Source: Choanephora cucurbitarum (Eukaryota > Mucoromycota > Mucoromycetes > Mucorales > Choanephoraceae). From it: a DNA stretch of 64,000 nt. Positions 54,212-64,000 of this stretch are shown here, piece by piece. The translations under genes were made by a program, and so were the position numbers. The notes below the pieces were generated by a model that did no database searches, had not been told where the DNA came from, and worked only from the letters and a program-made list of their open reading frames with translations. Every line of letters begins with the position of its first letter. Positions within the stretch are counted from its first letter, which is position 1. The DNA lies in contig JAIWNI010000023.1 in assembly GCA_025331435.1 (NCBI GenBank), positions 275,545-339,544 on the forward strand, given 5' to 3'.

Positions 54212-56516
54212 CTACATCATGATGATACGGACGCCACCGAAATCACCAAAAGAGCAGTTAAGGTTTTTACCGGGACAAGCCATAAACATCTTTGCTTTGG
54301 GTATATCAATTTGCCTCGAAATGGCATCTACTGTAGCAGGTGTAAATTCACCTTGAAGAAAGATCTAAACATGATTTAGTATGTGTGCGTATACATAAAC
54401 AAAAAAAAACATACCAAGTCTATTTGTATTTTAGGGTACATTTCATCCAACATACGATGATGTGATTCTAAATTTTCGGGAATATCATGATGTCGCTGAT
54501 AGAGATGAATGAACTTGACATGACCAGAATCTTCATTCTTCTTGATATATTGAAGCGCCTTGTTCATGATATGGGGTTCATCTGTCTTCAAAAAGAACAC
54601 AACAGGCTGTTTACGAATCTTCTTGATCTGCATCTGAATAAACAGTTCAACCTTGGTAGACAAACGAGGAAATCGACGCATGAAATCCATCTGATCAAAC
54701 AACCAATAAGACAACTTCCATAACCAACATCGCTTCAACATGGCCAAGATCACAACCAACACAATTGCAAAATAGATGACAAAGTATTCTGCAATGGAGG
54801 GATCAATCACAATGTTGCCTATCAAACTGGCCACAAGGATAGCTGTGGTACATAAGGCAGTCACCAAACTCACTTGGCTCAATCGAGGCAGTCGTGCACG
54901 CTTGTACTTGATGATGATATTGGCTACACCAAAAGTAGATAGACTACCTAAAAAGGCCACAGCAAAGACACCCGAGAGTGAAGTTGTATCACCACCTACA
55001 ATGCAGTAAAGTGTGATACTCAAAATCAAAAAGACCAAGATGATGTACTGATAGGATCCTGTCCATCGATTACGAATCAAAAAGAACCTGGGCAAGATAC
55101 CATCACTGGCCATTCTCTGAACCAGTCCGATGGCTCCAATCAAGCCAGTCAAGACGCCTGCACAGAGCACAATGACTGCATCAATCATGATCCACATTCT
55201 GAGCCATCGACTGCCGTTTGCAGCATATTCACCTAAAAAGGAGACAGCATTTGCTTGATTTTCTTGAAGGATAGCGATGGGTACCAAAGCAGTACAGAAG
55301 AGGGTCATTGGAGCATTCAACACAAGCAAGAAACCAAACATGTTGTTCATTACTTTAGGAAAAGTGCCTGGCTTTAAATCCTCAATATAGTTTTCTGCAG
55401 ACTATGTACACATTGCGTTTAGTATATCCCTATCGACAAATTCAACTCATACATACCTCAAATCCAGTCACTCCCAGTAAGCCAATACAGACACCACGAA
55501 CAATCAACAGCGCTGGATTTGTTCCTTCAGGATCAGGAATACTTGTCCAGTTATCAATCAAGACACCACTACCGTTCTTGCCCCAAGTCACCATACTTGT
55601 GACCATCACAACAGCCATGGTGATACTATGGAGCGTGAAGATAGACAGTGTTAGGGTAGATGATTCGCGTAGACCCAAGAGACAGATCAGTGAAAAGGCA
55701 ATCAGGATAACAATAGTTAAGGCAAAATCCGTAAAATTAGATGGTAACACAACTTCTGCAGCTAAATAAGCGGAAGCAGTGGATGCCGATACAACACATG
55801 TTGCCAAATAATCAAGAATAGAGAGACAGGCAGCAATGGCAGCGACTGACTTAGATGTTGAATTGAGCATGGCATTGTAGGTACCGCCATTCAAGGGCAT
55901 GGCTGTGGCTACTTCTGTAATGATGCGCTTCATAGGGTACATCAAGAGAGCGATGATGAGCATGGAGATGGGGGCATATTTTCCTGATTGTGCTACACAT
56001 GGTCCAATGGAATAAAGGACGGAAGCAATCAAGTCATTGCCTGCAATAGACGTTGCTCTCCACTGGCCGATCAGTATTTTGTTTTGGCGATTGACTTCAT
56101 ACACGTCAAGATCAGAAGGTTCAATCTCCATGTAGTAAGTGCTTCCCCATCTACCAAAGGAAACCATAGAAGAAAAAAAAAAGCCGAGAATAATAAAAGG
56201 GTCAACTCTCTGTTTCCTTACTTTTTCGTAGTGTATTAATTACCCTGCAAATTCCCAAAGGTTGCTTAAATTAGGATAGCGAGAAGGTACATTTGACCAC
56301 TTTAATAGACTTCTGCTGGCATTTTGATTTCTTTGTATCTGGTGAAATTCGGATTCAGCAAAAGAAGGTGGAGGCAGCGCTAGAGTTAAATGCATATGAG
56401 TAAGGAGATTTCCCTTTGAGTACAAATAAAAGGTTGAAAAGAATTGATTCTTTTATCTTTTTGTTACCTGCATTATGTGCAGATGCTTCGTCTGGAAACT
56501 TCTCTGAGCTTGACAT
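54212..56516 (-). CDS. Amino-acid permease-like APC-superfamily transporter
   Basis: Exons 56516-56468, 56379-56244, 56150-55457, 55401-54415 and 54364-54212 give 672 residues with about 12 membrane segments. Motifs include ASVLYSIGPCVAQSGKYAP, PLNGGTYNAMLNSTSKS, LLGVTGFESAENY and GLIGAIGLVQRMASDGILPRFF, as in the APC (SLC7/SLC12-like) fold. A cytoplasmic C-terminal domain of about 150 residues (QPVVFFLKTDEPHIMNKAL) follows the last TM segment; it is unusual and may be regulatory. The substrate is unknown. Reading the first exons is needed, since the long frame starting at 56167 lacks the N-terminus. Confidence 0.85.
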
Positions 56517-56806
56517 GTCGGAACAATCTACAAGTAAAAAGAAGAGTAAAAAAAAATCAAAAGGTGAAAATTTAAACTAAATAAGTTAAGCTGTGACAGG
56601 CTTTAGAAAAAAAGGCCACTAAAAAAAGGCAATTCAAAAATCACACCCTTCTCTTTCTTTAAACAGGTATTTTGTTTCATTCAAGATTGTGGCTAGAGAA
56701 TAATCCTTGTTTGATAAACTTCATTCAGCTAACTGAAGATGAGTATGAGTAATTCCTTTCTTTTTTTCTTGGTTTTAACATGCAGCTGAAATCAATTCTT
56801 TGTATC

Positions 56807-57135
56807 TGAAATATTGGGATTTGTTTCGGATTGGATTTGGAGATAGAATTTAACTAGTCTGTAATATATTTAAGATAATATATATAGTAAAAAGCTTTAT
56901 TGGATAAGTATATGATATGATATTGATATTGTAAAAAAAAATGGCTTACTTTTTCTAATTCTCGAGTTATGTTTGAGACAAAATCCGAAGAAAGAACAAA
57001 GTAATAAAATAAAGGATAAATATATAAAGGATTGTACTATAGGTGTAACAGATACACAAGAAGACAGAGAAGTAACCAGAAAAGAAAAGGGCAAATCGAT
57101 GATTCCCTAAATACACACCATTTTACCACCTTTCA
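56807..57135 (-). repeat. LTR (3' LTR of the element)
   Basis: 329 bp, TG...CA, same sequence as the copy at 61934-62262. A 65-codon frame inside it is identical in both LTRs and is not a gene. Confidence 0.95.
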
Positions 57136-57147
57136 GTCATCCCCCTC

Positions 57148-60100
57148 TTAAGCCTTGAATATATTTAATGCTTGATTCTTTCTTGCATTAAATTTCTTCA
57201 AATGGTTGCCATTGACTGCTCTCTTAATCTTTTGACCTTGATGATTCATCAAGATATATGTATTGTTGTGAAATTTGCCTAGGATTACATATACGTGGTC
57301 TTGGTAGTTTGCATCCAGCTTATTCTTCTTGATTGCTTTGGTCCTAATAACTTGATCACCAATTTCTAATTTGGTCTTCGCTGCTTCTTTCCTTTCTTGA
57401 CGAGCAAAATACGCTTCTTCATCACCCAGTCTCTTGTCCAACAATAAGTACAGTCTTTCTATACCTAGTTTTTCTACCAAGTGTTTGCAATGGATCGTTA
57501 TCTGTTGACCTAGGCGGTACTCCATATAGGGCTTCGAAGGGTGATATACCAAATGTCTTGTGAACTTTCGTTCGATAGGCGTACAATATGACCGGCAGGT
57601 ATGTGTCCCAATTCTTAGGATTATTTTCCACCATTTTCCTGATACCTCGGACCAAGACCCCGTTCAAATGTTCTACTTTTCCGTTTGTTTGTGGATGATA
57701 TGGTGCTGCGAACTGGTGAGTTGTGTTGACGAACTGGACGAATTTTTCTACTTCTTCGCTTGTAAAGTGGGTGCCGTTATCGGATAATAACTTTGCACTG
57801 GGACCAAAGTTACAGAAGATGTCTTCGTACAAGAACTTCACCGTAGTATCAGAATCGGCTCTTCTTACTGCCTTGGCGATAGGCCAACCGGTATAGTATT
57901 CCACTGCGGTAATGATATACTTGTTTTTTCTGTCACTGGTGGGAAATGGCCCCACATAATCTATGGCAAACCTTTCAAATAGGTTCTTAATTGGAACGAT
58001 CCCTTTTGATTCTAATTTGTTGGGCAAATAAGAATGAATTTGACATTCTTCGCAAGTCTTGACGTATTCTTTTACTGTCTGGTAAGCTTCCGGCCACCAA
58101 TATTGGCTGTACAGACGTTGCCAGGTTGCTTCCTGACCAAAATGGCCATGTCCATCGTGCACTTCTTTCAATATCTTCTCCCTTTCTTCATAGGTGGGCA
58201 CCTTCACGTATCTATCACCAACTTTGCGTAACAACGACTTTTCTTTTCCTAATCTAAACCTGGAGAGATTTCGATGTTTCTTGTCACCAGTATTTTCTCC
58301 ATTTGCTTCTTTTTGTAATGCCTCATGTATTTGTGCTAAGTGAGTCTCATATCTTTCTTCTACTCTTTCAATCAACCAAGAATTGTATAGATGGTAGTCG
58401 GGTGATTCTTCATCTCCTTCTTCTAGTTTCATAGGCGGGTAACGTGACATAACGTCAGCAGCGATGTTCCTCTTCCCAGGCAAGTGCTGTACTTGGTATT
58501 TGAATTCTTGTACTGCTACTATCCATCGTTGCAGACGGCTACCCGGATTTGATTTTGTAAACAAATATTTTACTGCGGTGCTGTCTGTAAGGATAACCAG
58601 CTCTTTATCCAACACATATCTTCTCAACCTGGACAACGCAAACACCAATGATAGACACTCCTTTTCAACCGTAGGGTAATTGGATTCTGTAGGGGTCAAC
58701 TTTCGTGAGAGGAAACAGACGGGTCTGTCTTCCATTATTTCTTGATCCCATTGCACCAGCACGGCTCCTATACCTAGATCACTAGCATCACAATATAACT
58801 TGTATTGTGCCTTAGGATTTGGATACTTCAATTGTGTTGCATTACCAATAGCATTCTTAACTTCTTCAAAGGCTTCCTGGTGTTTTCGTTCCCATACAAA
58901 CTTTGCGGCTTTCTTTAGAAGATCGTTCAAGGGACTAATTATATCGCTGAAACAATTGATATGGCGTCGATAAAAACCTGCTAAGGCGGAGAAGGCTCTA
59001 ATGTCTGTTTTGTTTCTGGGCACAGGGAAGGCTATGACTTTATCTATATTTGCTTGACACGGCGCGATTCCTTGACTGGATATAGAGAACCCAAGGACTT
59101 CGACCTCCTTGTTTGCAAATTGAGCTTTGGATGGTTTTACTGTCATATTCACTTCTGCTAATCTTTTTAACACCATAGCAATATGCTGTAAATGTTCGTC
59201 AAATGTCTTCGAGTATATAGTTATATCATCGATATACGTCGTAACGAATTGATCAATAAAGTCTTGCATCGCCAGATAAATGGCCCTAGAGAAGCAAGCA
59301 GGTCCATTCACAATCCCAAAAGGCATGACTTTGTAAGAATAACAACCCCACGGTGTAGTCATAGTCAGTTTGTGTATGCTGTCATCTTCAACTTGGATTT
59401 GGTTGAACCCTTTCAGAAGGTCTATTGTTGTGAAATATTTTGCACCTGCATATGACTCCATTAGGTGCGTTATAGATGGCAGAGGCCATGGATCCCTTTT
59501 CGTGATCGCATTCAATTCTTGGAACTGTACTACGAGTCTCCTTTCTTTCGTGTTCTTTTTTCCAACATACATGACAGGGAAAGCCCATCCGAAAGAATTT
59601 TTGCCTTCCTTGTTTGGGAGATGCATTGTAGGGACAATTTGACCGGTCTTCAACATTTTGTCAAGTTCCATTTTCAAGTCTTCTAGCTCGGAGTGCGACA
59701 TGTATTTATTCGGTTTCTTGAGTATTGGTTGGTGGTCTCCTGTTTCGATGTGCAATTTTACTAGATGGGTTTGTTTAAGATCATTATAATCTATTCCAAA
59801 TACCACTAGGTAGTCCTTGAGTATGTTCAATAATTGATGCTTCTGATTCTCGTCCAATTCAATACATTCTCCTATTTTTGTCTCCAATACTTGTGTTTTC
59901 ACTTCATCTGATGTGGGTTCAGTTGGATCCAATGGAACAATTGCCTGGTCATTATATCTTTCATTAGCCATAGTGTAGTATGTTTCACCCTCATCTTTAC
60001 AAGGAATAACAAGGTAACTTTCGTAATAGGAGTCATATGTATCGTCCTCAGTAGATCCGTCTTCATCCGAAGTGTAGTCTTTTTCACTCTCAGAGGACGA

Positions 60101-61888
60101 AAGTTCTCCTTGATTCAACCTTTGCTTCCTGAGTATGTGTGTATCGAATGCAACTTCTAATGGGACCAGTCCATTATCTGTTCTTATGGAGAAGTGAGAT
60201 GTGGAATAATCAGCTGCGATACCTAACAGCTTCATGCAATCACTACCCAATAGCAGATCATACGGCGGGTTCTTGAAGACAACGAAAGACATTTTAACCA
60301 ATACACCTTGGACTGATACTAGCAATTCCTTTACTTCACCAATCGGTCTGACTAAGTTGCCATCTGCCATACGACTTCCAGCAGTGGAATCACCATTCGT
60401 AATAGGTACATTAAGGTCCTCGGCGAGACTTCGACTCATAATAGAGCAGTGAGATCCCGCGTCAAGAATGGCATCAACTAGCATTTCGCCACCCACGATT
60501 GCTTCCACACGAGGAGCCCCGGTACCATTATTGATGTTATTAGCAAATTGACGAATAGTGTTGCCTCTTTCTACTCTATACACTTCAACAATTTCTTTAT
60601 TTGAGATGCTTTTGGTTTTGGGAGATTTTCGAGTCTTCTTAGTCTTCCTCAATATAGCTGTTCTTACTCCTGGGATCTTCATCAGTTCATCTAAGGAACT
60701 TGTATACCTCTTGGAATGCAAGATCTCGTTGATGTCTATTCCTTGCACAAGGTCCTTGGAATCATTGGTTTTGGGAGTTTTTACCATATCCGGAGTGTTT
60801 TTCCCTTGTGTTTCTGGAGTTACTTTGCCCGGTGTAACCTGTTTCTTCTTTAAGTGAGGTGGGATGGTGTCATGAACCTTATTTCTCTTTCCACTTCGAG
60901 ATACTCGTACATCCCTTTCAGAACTACTCTCGTGTTTTCTTTTCTCCACAGCATAGGTTTCAGTATAGTTTGTAGAAGGTTCTTCTTTATTAGCTTTCAT
61001 AACTAGGAAGGAACTTGAAGTGGGCCTTTTCTCATACTTTGGGCAATTCCAAAACAAATGCTCTCCTAACTGTCCTTGACAAAGTTTACAACTCTTCCTA
61101 CAGTTATTGGCTACATGTCCTGACTCTTGGCAGTTGTAACAAGTATTTTTAGAGGGTACTTGATTCCTTTCGACCAGAAGTGTGAGACGTTGAAGAGATT
61201 CAGTAAGATCCTCGACTTTCTTTTCTATATCCTTGTGTTTCTTTTCGGGATAGTTTTCTTGCTTCTTTGTGGCCTTGTCCTTCATGAACACATTGTCCTC
61301 CTTGAGTTGGACTTCTGCCGTGACACCTTTCACAACATGTTTAGTCAGCATTACTTCTTCGGCATCATCGCACTCTCTAAGAGCTATCTTTTGTGCTTCG
61401 ATCAAATCCTTTGGGACATGCTGTTTGACAATGATTTTTAAATAGTGAGGCTTCAACCCATCTACATATGTATCTTTGAGAACCTTGGTGTTGATGGAAC
61501 CCCAGCCTTCATTCTTGCTTCTCGCCTTGTCATAACTAGCTACCATTTGGTCAAATCTATTATTATAGTCTTTGATAGATTCATTTTCCAGACGGCCTGC
61601 AGACAGTATCTTCCCCAAGAGTGTATTCATATTGACTTTAGGTGCTTGAAACCTTTCGGTTAACTTGGTCTTAAACTGATTCCAATCAGAGAATTCGTGT
61701 TGGTAATACCAGCTTGAGATTAAGGTTGATGCAAGATAACCAGTGACTAAGCTCAGTTTTTGCTCATCGTCCATTTTGATGACATTCATATTAGCTTCAA
61801 ATGTCTTTAACCACTGGGCAGGGTCCATTTTCTCGTTGAACTCTGGAATGCGAATCACACCAGCAGCTAGCATGTTCACTTGCGCCAT
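57148..61888 (-). CDS. Gag-Pol polyprotein, single frame with one break near the C-terminus
   Basis: The main frame, 61888-57422, is 1,488 codons. Gag ends in a zinc knuckle CYNCQESGHVANNC near residue 250. Protease has an active site written DAGS near 471 in place of D[ST]G. RT has YIDD near 888, RNase H YCDASD near 1036, and integrase has the HHCC finger near 1250-1285 and a DDE core near 1311-1405 (YVGP, SDNGTHF, PQTNGKVEHLNG). The last part of integrase lies in another frame (57148-57552): the main frame goes off near 57478, where one extra G appears to sit in a TTGG. Either a single disabling indel or a sequence error explains it. Gag and Pol are fused without a frameshift between them. 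Confidence 0.9.
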
Positions 61889-61918
61889 GTTACTTTCTTT
61901 ACTTGATGATGTTCTCTT

Positions 61919-61933
61919 ATTTAGAAAAACTAT
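61919..61933 (-). other. Candidate primer-binding site with LTR complementarity
   Basis: Right after the 5' LTR, the minus strand reads ATAGTTTTTCTAAAT. It is not a TGG-type tRNA 3'-end PBS. Nine bases (TTTTTCTAA) are complementary to TTAGAAAAA inside the LTR (plus strand TTTTTCTAA at about 62076-62084), which resembles the self-priming layout of Tf1/sushi elements. The match is short and A/T-only, so it is a hint. Confidence 0.35.
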
Positions 61934-62262
61934 TGAAATATTGGGATTTGTTTCGGATTGGATTTGGAGATAGAATTTAACTAGTCTGTAATATATTTAA
62001 GATAATATATATAGTAAAAAGCTTTATTGGATAAGTATATGATATGATATTGATATTGTAAAAAAAAATGGCTTACTTTTTCTAATTCTCGAGTTATGTT
62101 TGAGACAAAATCCGAAGAAAGAACAAAGTAATAAAATAAAGGATAAATATATAAAGGATTGTACTATAGGTGTAACAGATACACAAGAAGACAGAGAAGT
62201 AACCAGAAAAGAAAAGGGCAAATCGATGATTCCCTAAATACACACCATTTTACCACCTTTCA
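61934..62262 (-). repeat. LTR (5' LTR of the element)
   Basis: 329 bp, TG...CA. It drives minus-strand transcription. It ends 45 bp before the Gag-Pol start codon. Flanked by TATC on its outer side. Confidence 0.95.
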
Positions 62263-64000
62263 TATCGCTTAGTTCAATCTGATGTTTGTTACACAGTGAA
62301 AAAGAGGGAAAGGGGGAAGTATTTATTGCATTACCCGTACTTGTTAATATCATGAAATCTGACAAATGCTTTACATTTCGCATGGTTCTCTTTTGGGTTT
62401 TGTTGTTGTTGGTAAATCACGATAAAACCAGTCCAGGCCCTTTGTCTTGGAACTTAATGTGATCATTTAAAGGTTAAACTTGGATTCGTTGACTGAATAG
62501 AAAAACATAACATGTATTGAGTCATAGGACATGTTTACTTTTTATCATATCAACCTACTTGTGATACTTTATTCTAGCTTACGCTTTTCATGCTCTCGTA
62601 TAGCTTGCTAAGTCATTCTCGTTCCATTTTTTAATCGTTCCAAATTATACATTTGGTTTCAATTAGTAGTTTCAGCACTATTATCTTGGTTTGTGCTACA
62701 TTGTAACTATTCAACTGTATTGGTCTCTTTTTTTCTTCCTTTCTTTTTGTTGTTGTTTAGTAGTGATAAACAAGGTTTGCCGATTCTGCTCATAAATACA
62801 ACAAGGGAGGAAATTGCTGAGATAAACTAATAATAGAAATGTGTCTAGTTGTTCCATAACAAACATTTGCATTCACAAACCAACACTCAAAGACTAGACA
62901 ACATCTTGTCAGTGTGCAATTTTTGGGTAAAAATAAAGTATCTTTAGAATAAAAGAAGGCTAGTACTGTACAAGTCCATGCTTCAAATAATCACGATATA
63001 GTATTTGAATTAGCAGATAGGAAAGAACTAGACCTTAAGACAGCAAATTTTGTTCTGATATTTCGAGATTATGAAAGTAGATAACAGGTTATGAAAGTAG
63101 TTTGAGATTGTTTTTCGTATGGCTTTATTCTGAAGAAAACATAGAGAGTATCTATGCTATTTGCCATCTATTACAGCTATTGCGTTTTGACTTCCTTTGA
63201 TCCATATATTTTAGTATATCAAGATATTACAGAGCTTATTGTGCATTACTAGGCCTATGACACCTTTATAACATATGGTCTGTATGTTTTAGTCTAACAG
63301 TACTCCACTGCTAGCACCCAACTTAATCTGTAACCTTGTATAAACCATAGTACTTACTTGTGCGATTTCTCTAGATTAGTTTAATTGATGACCTCATTAC
63401 TAAATCCATAATGACGATCATGACATTTATCTTTAGCGTCCAAATAGGTGTATCTTCTTTGAGACTGATATATCGTAGAGTACATACATCATATGATTTC
63501 TATTCTATTTGAAACAAGGCACAGATCCTATTCTGTCGCACCATAATCAATTTATGTTGTCATTCAATCCATGCACTGAGTAAAACCTTTTCTTTAATCT
63601 TGTTTTATTTTCTGAAAAAGCAATGGAAGAGAAGAATTTATTTTTGTCTCAATTGAAAAAAAAAGCTTGAATGAATCAAGCCCCCGAGAAAAAACTGACT
63701 CAAACTATCCTATAAAAAACTCATCGTGCTAATTACTCTACTTGAGCATTTTGGTGGTTCACTATTCAGATTTCTTTACACTTTCAACAATAAAATACTG
63801 CAAAATATGGATGAAAATAACTTCATGATGATAAAAGCTAAAGTTGAGCAGCAAAAGAAAGATTATTCAAGCAGACTTTACTATTATCTTGTTTGAAATT
63901 CTGTCTTGTCAACATTTCCACCAGCAGCCTTATCAATAAACATTTTTTTAAGGTGCAATTATCGTATGCTTTATCTTGCGTTATTAAAAAATAAAATATA
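62263..64000. other. Gene-free AT-rich tail of the window, 1.7 kb
   Basis: No open frame or splice pattern that I trust. A direct repeat GTTATGAAAGTAG/GATTATGAAAGTAG lies near 63068-63101. The rest is unstructured AT-rich DNA and may be the flank of a gene beyond the right edge. Confidence 0.55.

Larger units (their letters stand above)
56807..62262 (-). mobile_element. Full-length Ty3/gypsy LTR retrotransposon
   Basis: The element is 5,456 bp, with 329-bp LTRs that begin TG and end CA, and a 4-bp repeat TATC on both sides (56803-56806 and 62263-62266) as the target duplication. The order protease, RT, RNase H, integrase is that of Ty3/gypsy. The two LTRs look identical where I compared them, which means a recent insertion. 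A purine tract next to the 3' LTR (minus strand AAGAGGGGGATGAC) serves as the PPT. No chromodomain is seen at the integrase end. It lies in the flank of the permease gene. Confidence 0.93.

Noticed and set aside
56897..57094. 65-codon frame repeated at 62024-62221
   Set aside because: It is inside both LTRs and owes its conservation to their identity, not to coding function.
57422..57552. Programmed frameshift in Gag-Pol
   Set aside because: No slippery site and the position is at the integrase C-terminus, not between gag and pol. A plain indel is simpler.
1..64000. CRISPR arrays, operons, Shine-Dalgarno sites
   Set aside because: None seen; the window is eukaryotic with spliced genes.

Overview
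The window is nuclear DNA of a filamentous, early-diverging fungus, most likely Mucoromycota (Mucorales). The evidence is many short introns (about 45-70 bp, GTAAGT-type donors, a few TACTAAC-like branch sites), AT-rich spacers full of homopolymers, metazoan-like gene content that most yeasts have lost (a full FANCD2, a five-TOG XMAP215, cyclin L, an FBXL2-like F-box protein), and Mucoromycota-style transcription factors. All gene models were joined by hand by following reading frame across splice sites; none is backed by transcripts.

Layout. 1-3.7 kb: four closely spaced minus-strand genes (mitochondrial uS3, LSM7, an F-box/LRR protein ending in a CaaX box, DAP1-like haem protein). 5.4-12 kb: a methyltransferase, a Pap1/Yap-like bZIP, a small Cys-rich GPI-type protein and a GATA-like factor. 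12.2-19.4 kb: a 12-exon XMAP215/ch-TOG gene. 20-26 kb: a second Cys-rich GPI-type protein with the same cysteine spacing, a WRKY/GCM1-like factor with a 61-Gln tract, eL13 and a hypothetical gene. 26-33.5 kb: a hypothetical gene, a Bem46-like hydrolase, an Mpr1-like GNAT, eS27, a Tc1/IS630-derived protein and an MFS transporter. 34-36.4 kb: a decayed LINE. 36.7-46 kb: a Q/M-rich protein, serine/threonine dehydratase and FANCD2 head to head with 160 bp between start codons, and an SREBP-type bHLH gene. 48-56.5 kb: cyclin L, a single-pass membrane protein, a CREB/ATF bZIP, an Ino4-like bHLH, FKBP12 and an amino-acid permease. 56.8-62.3 kb: a young Ty3/gypsy element with apparently identical 329-bp LTRs and one frame break. 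The last 1.7 kb has no gene I can see.

The genes do not form one pathway. Themes are regulation (six transcription factors), core RNA/ribosome functions (LSM7, eL13, eS27, uS3m), cell division and genome stability (XMAP215, FANCD2) and transport. The best novelty candidates are the paired eight-cysteine GPI-type family, the WRKY-like factor, a FANCD2 that keeps the lysine for monoubiquitination under MCB/SCB-like promoter motifs, two frame-supported GC-AG introns, and a possible self-priming site in the LTR element.
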